From the NCBI RefSeq assembly GCF_016863175.1, contig NZ_BOOJ01000006.1:24318-88317 (forward strand): a stretch of 64,000 nucleotides of DNA, in the 5' to 3' direction. Within the stretch, counting starts at the first letter, position 1. Every line of letters starts with the position of its first letter. The notes below the pieces were generated by a model. It was not told the DNA's origin. It saw only the letters and a list, made by a program, of their open reading frames with translations, and made no database searches. Of this stretch, positions 1 through 7,845 are shown one piece after another. The translations under genes were made by a program, and so were the position numbers. This DNA comes from Paraplanobispora siamensis. GTDB lineage: Bacteria; Actinomycetota; Actinomycetes; Streptosporangiales; Streptosporangiaceae.

Positions 1-1245
1 TCCTGGCTCGGTGTGAAGACCACCGTCGGGCGGACCTACCTGCCCGGCGAGAACTGGCTCGCCCTCCAGGGGCCGGACTTCATCCTCGAGCCCTGGATGC
101 GCTGGCGCGCGGCGGAGCCGGACCGCATCCTGGCGCTCAACGTCCCCATGGTCGCGCCGAACGAGGTGGAGATGCCCGACGGCACCGTGGCGGCGCTCCT
201 CAACGCGGGGGCGATGGGCGCCTTCGACCACGGCTTCCGCAGGCTGGCCTCCCGGCTGGTCGCCGGTGGCGCGGCCGACACGATCATCGTCCTCGGCTGG
301 GAGATGAACGGGACGACCTACTCCAGCCGGTGCGCGCCCGATCCCGAGGCCTGGAAGGGCTACTGGCGGCGGATCGTCACGGCCATGCGCTCGGTGGAGG
401 GGCAGCGCCTGCGTTTCGACTTCGCGCCGAGCCGCGGCCGCGACGCCATCCCGTGGACCGAGTGCTATCCCGGCGATGACGTGGTCGACATCATCGGCAT
501 GGACACCTACGACCAGCCGGGCGGCGAGACGTTCGCCGACTACGTCCGCCAGCCGTACGGCATGGCCTTCCACGCGGAGTTCGCCAGGGCGCGCGGAAAG
601 CCCATCTCGTTCCCGGAGTGGGGGCTGTTCCGCCGGGGGGACCGGCCCGGGTACATGCGCCGGATGCTCGAATGGATCTCCACCCACGACGTCGTGTACC
701 ACTCGATCTCCGACTACTGCCCGCACGGGGTCTGGCAGTGCCCGTCCAACCCCCGGTCCTCCCGGGTCTTCCGCAAGCGGCTGCCCGCCATGGTGTCCCC
801 TGAGGGGTCCCCCGCACCGTCCTCCGGGGACGGCTCCCCGGTCCCGTCGTCCGCGGACTCCGGCACGCCGCCGGTCACCGGGGACTCCGTCCCGCCGGAG
901 TCTCCGGCACCGGTCACCGGGGAGGACTCTCCGGTCCCGCCGTCCGGGGGGTCGGAGGCCCCGTCGCCGGAGGAGTCGCGGGAGAAGTCACCGGAGAAGC
1001 CGCGGGAGAAGTCACCGGAGGAGTCGCGGGAGGAATCGGCGGAGAAACCGCCGGCGCCCGACGAGCCGCCCCGTCCGAAGACCGATCCCGCCGCGCCGCC
1101 GCACCCGACGCCCGGCCCCGGGGTCCCGCCGATCCCGGCGGCGCGCGAGGTCAGCGCCGCCAGGCGGTCCAGCGCGTCCCGCAGGCCGAAGCCGGCCGCC
1201 CTGGCGGACCCGGCCTCCCCCTCCCGGCGGGCGAGCTCCGGATGA
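1..1245 (+). CDS. GH26-like glycoside hydrolase, 5' end outside window
   Basis: The frame is open from base 1; a GTG at 13 is the first possible start in the window, but it falls inside the typical mature-domain opening (WLGVKTTVGRTYLPG), so the true start and any signal peptide probably lie upstream. Numbering from that GTG, the fold has the clan-A signatures of GH26: Glu97 in LGWEMNG as likely acid/base and Glu202 in SFPEWGL as likely nucleophile. The catalytic domain ends near residue 260 (about base 790); the rest is a Pro/Ser/Glu-rich tail with repeated SPEE/SREKSPEK-like units. It converges on an exopolysaccharide operon and its tail overlaps the last gene of that operon by 532 bp. Inferred role: trimming or release of the polymer made next door. 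The actual glycan is unknown. Confidence 0.8.
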   Translation, partial: SWLGVKTTVGRTYLPGENWLALQGPDFILEPWMRWRAAEPDRILALNVPMVAPNEVEMPDGTVAALLNAGAMGAFDHGFRRLASRLVAGGAADTIIVLGWEMNGTTYSSRCAPDPEAWKGYWRRIVTAMRSVEGQRLRFDFAPSRGRDAIPWTECYPGDDVVDIIGMDTYDQPGGETFADYVRQPYGMAFHAEFARARGKPISFPEWGLFRRGDRPGYMRRMLEWISTHDVVYHSISDYCPHGVWQCPSNPRSSRVFRKRLPAMVSPEGSPAPSSGDGSPVPSSADSGTPPVTGDSVPPESPAPVTGEDSPVPPSGGSEAPSPEESREKSPEKPREKSPEESREESAEKPPAPDEPPRPKTDPAAPPHPTPGPGVPPIPAAREVSAARRSSASRRPKPAALADPASPSRRASSG

Positions 1246-2381
1246 AGGAGCCGCCGGACGAGGGCCTCGGCCAAAGCCTGGTCGTCGTCGGGGGGGACGA
1301 GGGCTCCGGTCTCGCCGGTGACCACCTCGCGCAGCCCGGGGATGCCGGAGGCGACCAGTGAGCGGCCGCAGGCCATCGCCTCCAGCGCGGTGAGCGGCAG
1401 CCCCTCCCAGCGGGAGGGCAGGACGACCAGGTCGGCCGCCGCGTACCAGGGCCGGGCGTCGTCGACGGCGCCGGTGAACAGCACCCCCGGCCCGGTCCGC
1501 AGGGCGGGCCGCAGGTCGCCGTCGCCGACGATCGCCAGGCGGGCCCGCGGGCACCGCCGCGCGACCTCCTCCCACGCGGCGACCAGGACGTCCTGACCTT
1601 TCTGCCGGGTGACCCTCCCGACGCACACCACCAGGGGGTCGTCCGCTGACACGCCGAGCGCCTCGCGGGCCCGCGCCTTCCCCGCGGCGTCGGCGGGGCG
1701 GAACCTGTCGAGGTCCACTCCGTTGCGGACGACCGTGAGGTTCCCCCGCAGGCCCCGGTCCCGGGCCAGCGCGGCCTCCCCCTCGCTGACGCACACCGTC
1801 AGGCCGGTCCAGCGCGCGGCCGTGCGCTCCCACGCCAGGGCCGCCCCCGCCATCGCCCCGTGGGAGGCCAGCCACGACCAGCCGTGCGGCTGGAAGAGCG
1901 TGGGCACGGTGCCGCGGATGGCCGCGCGCCCGGCCAGCCCGGCCTTCGAGGAGTGCAGGTGGACGACGTGCGGGCCGAACCCGTCGGCCAGGCGGCGCAG
2001 CCGCCGCGCCTCGCCCGGGCAGCAGGGTCCCGGGGACCGGCCCGCCTCCCACTCCAGCCACCGCACGCCCAGCGCGTCCAGGTCGGCGGGCAGGCGTCCG
2101 CGCCCGGGGCAGGCGACGGCCACGTTCCAGCCGCGCCGCGCCTGGTCGGCGGCGACGGCGGCCACGTAGACCGCCACGCCGCCGTCGACCGGCTGCGCGA
2201 CGTGCAGCACCGAGGGGACCGCCCCGTCGCCGGCCGGTCGTCCGGTGTGCGGCACCGGGAGGACCGCCACGCCGCCGTCGACCGTCCGCCCGGTGTGCGG
2301 CGCCGAGAGGACCGCCACATCGTCGCCGGCCGTCCGCTCGGTCTGCGGCGCCGGCGGGGCGGTCACGCCCGCGCCGCTCAC
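714..2381 (-). CDS. GT4-family glycosyltransferase with low-complexity C-terminal tail
   Basis: 555-aa GT-B glycosyltransferase. The GTG start at 2381 overlaps the TGA of the Wzz-like gene (GTGA), which decides the start. The first ~60 residues hold three PHTGR-like repeats, followed by the N-terminal Rossmann half (GGVAVYVAAVAADQARRG, HLHSSKAGLAGR) and the GT4 donor-binding half: VGRVTRQKGQDVLVAAW, VLPSRWEGLPLTALEAMACG and the late E-x7-E. After about residue 410 comes a Gly/Ser/Asp-rich tail with SRDSSGDFSRGFS repeats, antisense to the tail of the GH26-like gene. Last gene of the seven-gene operon; inferred to add a sugar to the lipid-linked repeat unit. Whether the whole tail is translated is uncertain. 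Confidence 0.85.
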   Translation of the reverse strand: MSGAGVTAPPAPQTERTAGDDVAVLSAPHTGRTVDGGVAVLPVPHTGRPAGDGAVPSVLHVAQPVDGGVAVYVAAVAADQARRGWNVAVACPGRGRLPADLDALGVRWLEWEAGRSPGPCCPGEARRLRRLADGFGPHVVHLHSSKAGLAGRAAIRGTVPTLFQPHGWSWLASHGAMAGAALAWERTAARWTGLTVCVSEGEAALARDRGLRGNLTVVRNGVDLDRFRPADAAGKARAREALGVSADDPLVVCVGRVTRQKGQDVLVAAWEEVARRCPRARLAIVGDGDLRPALRTGPGVLFTGAVDDARPWYAAADLVVLPSRWEGLPLTALEAMACGRSLVASGIPGLREVVTGETGALVPPDDDQALAEALVRRLLHPELARREGEAGSARAAGFGLRDALDRLAALTSRAAGIGGTPGPGVGCGGAAGSVFGRGGSSGAGGFSADSSRDSSGDFSRGFSGDFSRDSSGDGASDPPDGGTGESSPVTGAGDSGGTESPVTGGVPESADDGTGEPSPEDGAGDPSGDTMAGSRLRKTREDRGLDGHCQTPCGQ

Positions 2382-2998
2382 AGCGCCCCCTGACGGGAGG
2401 CGGCGGGCCACGGCTCGATCCGCCGGCGCTGCCGGGCGGGCAGCGGGATCGGCGGCACCAGGCAGGCCAGACCGCCGACCAGGACGCCGGCCGCCGCGCC
2501 GACCGCGGCGCTCAGCGGGGGCGGCGGGGAGGACGGCGAGGCGGGCGCGAGCGCCGGGGCGAAGCTCACCAGGCGCACCCCGGTGGCGGTCGCACGGTGG
2601 TTGGCGTAGGCGATCAGGGCGGTGGCCACGACGTTGGCCCGGTCCGCGGACTCCTGCGGGCCGGGGGCGGAGGCGCTCAGCCCCACCATGGGCGCGTCCG
2701 TCGAGGCGGAGGCCCGCACCGCGCGCCGCAGCCGCTCCCCGTCGGCGGGGGAGCCGCCGGCCAGGGCCAGGCTGAGGATCGCGGGCTGCGTGGCGATGCG
2801 GGAGTAGACCTGGGCGAAGTTCACCGCCTGGACGGTGCCGCCCGGGGTGCCAGGGACCACCACCACGTAGGCGTCGGCGGTGTACACCGGCCCCTTGACC
2901 AGGGAGAAGGACAGCCCTCCCAGCGTCCCCAGGAAGACGGCGGCGGCCAGCGGCCACCATCTCAACTGGCGCGTCGCGGCCGTCGGGGGCTCGTTCAT
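2378..2998 (-). CDS. Wzz-like polysaccharide chain-length/co-polymerase protein
   Basis: 206-aa membrane protein with the chain-length determinant layout: a short cytoplasmic N-terminus, TM1 at about residues 14-33, an extracytoplasmic region with the typical YTADAYVVV opening and a helical middle, and TM2 at about 160-182 ending in a basic cytoplasmic tail. It has no BY-kinase domain and no Tyr cluster, so it would act without autophosphorylation. Starts inside the stop of the upstream GT4 gene (ATGA at 2995-2998) and its own stop overlaps the next GTG. Inferred role: setting polymer length together with the Wzy-like protein encoded at 6394-7845. Confidence 0.8.
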   Translation of the reverse strand: MNEPPTAATRQLRWWPLAAAVFLGTLGGLSFSLVKGPVYTADAYVVVVPGTPGGTVQAVNFAQVYSRIATQPAILSLALAGGSPADGERLRRAVRASASTDAPMVGLSASAPGPQESADRANVVATALIAYANHRATATGVRLVSFAPALAPASPSSPPPPLSAAVGAAAGVLVGGLACLVPPIPLPARQRRRIEPWPAASRQGAL

Positions 2999-4122
2999 CG
3001 GTACTCCTCCTGTTGCGCGTGGCGGTCCGCCCCCGCCAGGGGCGACCCGAGCACGCGGTCGTACAGCGCCTCCATCCGGATGGCGTGGCGCCGGATGTCG
3101 TAGTGCGCGACGGCGCGGGGCGGCGGCAGCCGTACGGCACCGGTGGCGAACGTGCGCAGTTCGGCCCGCAGGTGGTCGGGGTCGGGCAGGATGCGCCTGG
3201 CCCCGGGCGCGGCGTCGGAGGGCAGCTCGTCCAGGGCGGGGCAGGCCGCGTAGAGGACGGGCAGCCCGGCCGCGAGGCCCTCGATGACGGCCAGGCCGAA
3301 CGTCTCCTCCTGCGAGGGCGAGGCGAGCACGTCCATGGCCGACAGCAGCGCGGGCACCTCCGCCGACTCGCCGGTGAAGCGCACCCGGTCGGCGACGCCC
3401 AGCGTGCGGGCGAGCTCCTCCAGGTCGCGCCGGGCGGACCCCTCCCCGGCCAGCAGGAGGACGGCCCCCTCGAAGCCCTTGACGGCCTCCACGAGGACCT
3501 CGAAGCGCTTGCCGGGTTCGAGCCGTCCCACGCCGCCCACCACGAACGCTCCCGGCGCGATGCCCAGCCGCTCCCGGGTCTCCCGGCCGAGGCGGGGGTC
3601 GTGGGCGAAGGCCCGGCCGTCGACGCCGTTGTGGACGACCTCGATCCGCGAGCGCGGCACCCCCCAGCGGGCCAGGCGCTCCGCCACGGCTCTGGAGACC
3701 GCGACGGTCACGTCGCCCATGGCCTCGGTGGCCCGGTACAGCGCCCGCACCCCCGCGGTCACCCGCCGTCCCTCGATCCGTTCCTCCCCGATCGAGTGCT
3801 CGGTCGCGACGATCGCGGGGACGCCCGCCAGGCGCGCCGCCACCCTGCCGTACACGCAGGCGCGGTACAGGTGCGTGTGGACCACGTCGTAGCGCCCGGC
3901 CCGCATCAGGCGGACCAGCCGGCCCACGGCGCGCAGGTCGAGGTTGCCGCCCATGCCGAGATGGTGGACGGGGGTGCCCGCGGCCGCGATGGCGCGGGCG
4001 ACGCCGCCGGGGTTGGTCAGCGTGGCGACCTCGCAGTGCGCGCTCAGGTGCGGCAGCAGCGCCCGCAGCTGCTGCTCGGCGCCTCCGGCGGCCAGGCCGG
4101 TGATGACGTGCAGGACCTTCAT
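2995..4122 (-). CDS. GT4-family glycosyltransferase
   Basis: 375-aa GT-B enzyme. The start MKVLHVITGLAAGGAEQQ at 4122 is the classic GT4 N-terminus and overlaps the deacetylase stop (ATGA). Visible features: HTHLYRACVYGRVAARLAG in the acceptor half, VHNGVDGRAF at the interdomain linker, VGRLEPGKRFEVLVEA and the ASPSQEETFGLAVIEGLAAGLPV donor-site motif with E-x7-E. No signal peptide or TM, so a cytoplasmic, membrane-associated enzyme of the exopolysaccharide pathway. Donor and acceptor sugars cannot be read from the sequence. Confidence 0.88.
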   Translation of the reverse strand: MKVLHVITGLAAGGAEQQLRALLPHLSAHCEVATLTNPGGVARAIAAAGTPVHHLGMGGNLDLRAVGRLVRLMRAGRYDVVHTHLYRACVYGRVAARLAGVPAIVATEHSIGEERIEGRRVTAGVRALYRATEAMGDVTVAVSRAVAERLARWGVPRSRIEVVHNGVDGRAFAHDPRLGRETRERLGIAPGAFVVGGVGRLEPGKRFEVLVEAVKGFEGAVLLLAGEGSARRDLEELARTLGVADRVRFTGESAEVPALLSAMDVLASPSQEETFGLAVIEGLAAGLPVLYAACPALDELPSDAAPGARRILPDPDHLRAELRTFATGAVRLPPPRAVAHYDIRRHAIRMEALYDRVLGSPLAGADRHAQQEEYR

Positions 4123-4838
4123 CGGACCCGGCCCCATCGCATGTGGTGGCGCACGCGCTTGGCGCGCAGCCGCAGGCGCCCGTCCCTGTCCCCGATGTAG
4201 GTCCGCGCCAGGGCGTAGCGCCCGCTGTTCTCCGAGGGCCAGATGGCGCAGCCGTAGGTGTATCCGGCCGCGCGGACCGCGTCCACCTCGCGGGCGCCGG
4301 CGAGCCCGTACGGGTAGGCGAAGCCGGTCACCTCGCGATCCAGCGTCTCCTCCAGGATCGTGCGGCTCTCCTTGAGCTCCGCGGCCAGCATGGCGTCGTC
4401 GGCCATCTCCAGGAAGGCGTGGGTGACGGTGTGCGAGGCGACCTCCATGCCGGCGTCCGCCACCTTGCGCAGCTCCTGCGCGGTCATCAGCGTCTTGTCC
4501 GGGCCGTTCTCGTCCCAGCTGTTGCGCCCGCCCAGGTGCCCGGCGACGGCGAACACGGTCGCGGTGAAGCCGTACCGCTGGAGTACGGGGACCGCGACGG
4601 CGGCGAAGTCGGCGTACCCGTCGTCGAAGGTCAGCCCGACCATCCCGCGCGCCTGCCCGGAGGCCTCGGCCAGGAGCAGCTCCCGTACCGACACCCCGCG
4701 CAGCCCGCACCGCCGCAGCCATGCCATCTGCGCGGAGAAACGGCGGGGGGAGACGGTGATGAAGAAGGGGTCGTTGTCGTACTCCTGCACCGAGTGGTAC
4801 ATCAGCACGTACGGCATGGCCCCCTGTCGTCCGCTCAC
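4119..4838 (-). CDS. NodB-type polysaccharide deacetylase
   Basis: 239-aa carbohydrate esterase 4 domain protein. Motif 1 TFDDGYADF supplies the base Asp and metal Asp, motif 2 SHTVTH supplies the two metal His, and motif 3 is FAYPYG. The start is taken as GTG 4838 because it overlaps the flippase stop (GTGA); an ATG at 4817 (MPYVLMYHSV) is an alternative. No signal peptide is evident, so it may act on a lipid-linked intermediate on the cytoplasmic side rather than on finished polymer (inference). Fourth gene of the coupled operon. Confidence 0.87.
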   Translation of the reverse strand: MSGRQGAMPYVLMYHSVQEYDNDPFFITVSPRRFSAQMAWLRRCGLRGVSVRELLLAEASGQARGMVGLTFDDGYADFAAVAVPVLQRYGFTATVFAVAGHLGGRNSWDENGPDKTLMTAQELRKVADAGMEVASHTVTHAFLEMADDAMLAAELKESRTILEETLDREVTGFAYPYGLAGAREVDAVRAAGYTYGCAIWPSENSGRYALARTYIGDRDGRLRLRAKRVRHHMRWGRVR

Positions 4839-6397
4839 GGGCGTCCCCTTCCTGGTACGAAACCGATCATTTCTGCGATCTCCTTGGATCCGGTGGCTGT
4901 CGCCACGACGATGAACACGAGCCCGACCGCGACCGCGCCGAGCAGCAGGGTGAGGACGACGGGAAGCCCCGTCAGGGCGGGACGGGCGAGCAGCCCGGCC
5001 CCGGCCGCCGCCCCGGCCGCGAGGGCGAGGCGGCCGGCGACCGGCAGGACGGCGCGCAGCGGGAGGGAGGGCACCGGCCTGCGCACCCCCGTCAGCAGCA
5101 CCGCCGCGGTGAGCGTGATGCCCGCCGCGTTGGCCGCGGTGATCCCCGCGGTCCCCCAGTGCGGTGCGGTGACCGCGGCCAGGACGGCGGTGAGGGCCAG
5201 GCCGGCGGCCATCGCGGCCGCCGGATACCAGGTCGGCCGCTCCGCGCAGAAGAACACCCGGCACACGACCCCGACGACCGTATGACCGAGCAGGCCCAGA
5301 GAGTAGACGCGCACGATCAGGGCGGTGGCGGCCGTGTCCGCCTCGGTGAAGGCCCCGTGCTGCAGCAGCAGCGCGACGATCTCCGGGGCGAACGCGGCCA
5401 GGAAGGCCGAGCAGGACAGGACGATCGCCCCGGCCAGCCCGAGGTCGGCGGTCAGGCGGCGGCGGGTCGCGCCGGCGTCTCCCGCGGCGATGCTCCGCGC
5501 GAGGACCGGGAACGTCACCGTGGCGATGATGAGCGAGAGCGTCATCGGCAACTGCGCGATCTTCTGCGCGTAGTTCAGGTGGGAGATGGAGCCGGCAGGC
5601 AGGGCGGAGCCGAAGAAACGCTCGACGAAGACCTGACCCTGGCGCAGCAGGGTGAACGTGGCGATCGGGACGAACGCCCCCAGCCAGATCGGCTCCCGGA
5701 GCGCCGACCGGCGCGGCGGCCCGACGCGCCGCAGGAAGCGGGGGGCCTGCACCGCCACCATCAGGACGCTGCCGCACGCCACCCCCAGGGCGGCGCCGAG
5801 CACGCCCAGCCGGTCGTGGAAGGCGATCAGGAAGGCGAGGATGCCCGTGTTGTAGGCGACGTAGATCGCCGCCGGGGGGCCGAACACCTGCTGGGCGCGC
5901 AGTCCCGCGCTCAGGTATCCCGCCACGCCGAACATCAGGACCGTGGCCGAGGTGACCCGCGTGCACCGTACGGCGAGCCCGGGGTCGTCCAGCCCGGGCG
6001 CCAGCACCGCGACGAGCAGCGGCGCGGCGAGCGCCGTCGCCGCGGCCGCCAGGACGAGACCGGCCAGGATGCGGGGCAACGTGTCGGAGACCGCCTGCCG
6101 CAGGCCGCCGTCGCGCTCCATCGCCCGGCTGAACACCGGGACCAGCAGGAACGCCATCGCCCCCTCGATGAGCAGGGGCGCCACGGTCTCCGGGACCGTC
6201 CAGGCGACCAGGAAGGCGTCGGTGTCGCCGGTCGCGCCGAAGAACCGGGCCATCAGGAGGTCGCGGGCGGACCCGAGGGCGGAGCCGAGGGCGACGAGCA
6301 CCGCCGTGACGGTGACGGCGCGCAGGAACGGGTTGCGGCGCGGGGTCTTCGCAGTCCGGTTTCCCGGCCGGCTCCGGGGCGGCTCCGTCAGGGTCAT
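4835..6397 (-). CDS. MurJ/Wzx-like lipid-linked oligosaccharide flippase
   Basis: 520-aa polytopic membrane protein of the MVF/MurJ fold, about 14 hydrophobic segments. MurJ-like signatures: ARDLLMARFFGATGDTDAFLVAWTVPE near the N-terminus, SRAMERDG, and the VERFFGSALPAGSISHLNYAQKIAQLP segment in the middle. ATG at 6397 overlaps the stop of the Wzy-like gene (ATGA). Because it lies between a polymerase and a deacetylase in a polysaccharide operon, it most probably flips the undecaprenyl-linked repeat unit, not lipid II; the family alone does not separate the two roles. Confidence 0.85.
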   Translation of the reverse strand: MTLTEPPRSRPGNRTAKTPRRNPFLRAVTVTAVLVALGSALGSARDLLMARFFGATGDTDAFLVAWTVPETVAPLLIEGAMAFLLVPVFSRAMERDGGLRQAVSDTLPRILAGLVLAAAATALAAPLLVAVLAPGLDDPGLAVRCTRVTSATVLMFGVAGYLSAGLRAQQVFGPPAAIYVAYNTGILAFLIAFHDRLGVLGAALGVACGSVLMVAVQAPRFLRRVGPPRRSALREPIWLGAFVPIATFTLLRQGQVFVERFFGSALPAGSISHLNYAQKIAQLPMTLSLIIATVTFPVLARSIAAGDAGATRRRLTADLGLAGAIVLSCSAFLAAFAPEIVALLLQHGAFTEADTAATALIVRVYSLGLLGHTVVGVVCRVFFCAERPTWYPAAAMAAGLALTAVLAAVTAPHWGTAGITAANAAGITLTAAVLLTGVRRPVPSLPLRAVLPVAGRLALAAGAAAGAGLLARPALTGLPVVLTLLLGAVAVGLVFIVVATATGSKEIAEMIGFVPGRGRP

Positions 6398-7845
6398 CGG
6401 CGCTCTCCTGATGCGGGAGGAAGGGGTGGGCCGCTCGTGGGCGGGGGAGCGGCCACGACGGGGAGCGGGGCGGTGTCCACGGTGTCCGGCGGGTCGGCCG
6501 TGCCCGCGGCGGCCGGCGGGCCGGGAGCGCCCGCGGCGGCCGGAGGGGCGGTCACGTCCGTTATGGCCCACCACAGGGCGACGCCCAGCAGCACGGACAT
6601 GACCACGGTCGGCGGGCCGCCGATGTCGGAGTAGGCGAAGTCGACGAGCTGCCAGGTCAGGAAGCCCGTCACGGCCAGTCCTGCGGTGCGCTCGCCCCGG
6701 GTCCCGGCGCGGCGGACGCGCCGGACGGACCAGACGGCCACGCACCCGAACAGCAGGCAGAAGGCCGTGATCCCCACGAGCCCCTGCTCGCTGAGCACGA
6801 GGAGGTACATGTTGTGCGGGGACAGCAGCGGCTGGCGCTGGAAGCCCCGCACCGGGTCGGCGGTGTCGCTGCCCGACGACAGGCCGAGCGGGGCGCGGGA
6901 GTCGCGGGCGGCGGCGAACCCCTTCGGGCCCACGCCGGTGACGGGGCTGTCCCGCCAGATTCCGGTGGCGGTCTCCCACAGGTCGTAGCGGTCGCTCACC
7001 GAGCGGTCCGGCTGGGTGAGCGACGAGCCGATCGAGGAGAGCCGCCGGCCGATCGTGCCCGGATCGGAGTCCGGTACGGCCGGCAGCAGCAACACCGCGG
7101 CGGCCGCGGCGAACAGCAGGACGCGGCCCGCGGGCCGCAGGCCGTACAGGACGAGCATGACCGCCGCGGCGCACAGCACCGCCAGCCACGTGCCCCGGCT
7201 CAGCGACAGCACCAGCGGCACCACCAGCAGCGCCGCCGTCGCCAGGGCCGCCGCCCGCGCCCGGCCGCGCAGGGTCAGGGCGAGCGCCAGCGTGACGACC
7301 AGCCCGTAGCCGACGATCGTGGCCATGCCCATGACGTCGGTGGCGCCGAAGGTCCCGACCGCCCGGACGTTCTCGCCCGCGTAGGAGGCGCCGGTCCCGG
7401 TCAGCGACTGCCAGGTCCCGACCCCTCCCTGCACCAGGGCGGCCCCGCAGACCGCGCCGCCCACCAGCCACAGGTCCGCCCGGTCTCGCAGCACCGCGGC
7501 CACCGCCAGCGGGACCAGCACGAACACCTGCAGATAGCGGGCCAGACCGGGCAGGCTCGCCATGACGTCCTGCGAGGCGACGGTGGCCGCGCCCACGGCG
7601 ATCACCGGGGCGGCGGCCACCAGCGCCCGTCCCGGCAGCCGCCGGCCGCCGGACAGCAGGGCCGCGGCGGCCACCGCGACCAGGACGACCGAGGCGACGT
7701 CGGCGGGCGTCACGTCGACCGCGACGCTCAGGTCGTCGCGGTCCTGCGGGACGCAGACGAGGAGCACGGCCGCGGCCGCCGGGAGGCTCGGCCTGCGCAG
7801 CGCCCCCCACCCGCTCATCGCGGCGCCCGCACGGTCAGCCTCCAT
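6394..7845 (-). CDS. O-antigen ligase/Wzy-type polysaccharide polymerase
   Basis: 483-aa polytopic protein with about 10-12 hydrophobic segments. The large extracytoplasmic loop carries the Wzy_C signature: RYDLWETATGIWRDSPVTGVGPKGF and LSPHNMYLLVLSEQGLVG, with the conserved HN pair and ExG. Pro/Ala-rich C-terminal tail. ATG 7845 overlaps the upstream sugar-transferase stop by 11 bp; an in-frame ATG at 7818 is an alternative start. Expected role: polymerising the repeat unit, or ligating it, outside the membrane, partnered by the Wzz-like protein. Confidence 0.82.
   Translation of the reverse strand: MEADRAGAAMSGWGALRRPSLPAAAAVLLVCVPQDRDDLSVAVDVTPADVASVVLVAVAAAALLSGGRRLPGRALVAAAPVIAVGAATVASQDVMASLPGLARYLQVFVLVPLAVAAVLRDRADLWLVGGAVCGAALVQGGVGTWQSLTGTGASYAGENVRAVGTFGATDVMGMATIVGYGLVVTLALALTLRGRARAAALATAALLVVPLVLSLSRGTWLAVLCAAAVMLVLYGLRPAGRVLLFAAAAAVLLLPAVPDSDPGTIGRRLSSIGSSLTQPDRSVSDRYDLWETATGIWRDSPVTGVGPKGFAAARDSRAPLGLSSGSDTADPVRGFQRQPLLSPHNMYLLVLSEQGLVGITAFCLLFGCVAVWSVRRVRRAGTRGERTAGLAVTGFLTWQLVDFAYSDIGGPPTVVMSVLLGVALWWAITDVTAPPAAAGAPGPPAAAGTADPPDTVDTAPLPVVAAPPPTSGPPLPPASGERR

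Noticed and set aside
2382..3140. Upstream extension of the GT4 frame (to 808 codons)
   Set aside because: The extension is out of frame with, and antisense in character to, the Wzz-like gene; the GTG at 2381 in GTGA overlap is the natural start.
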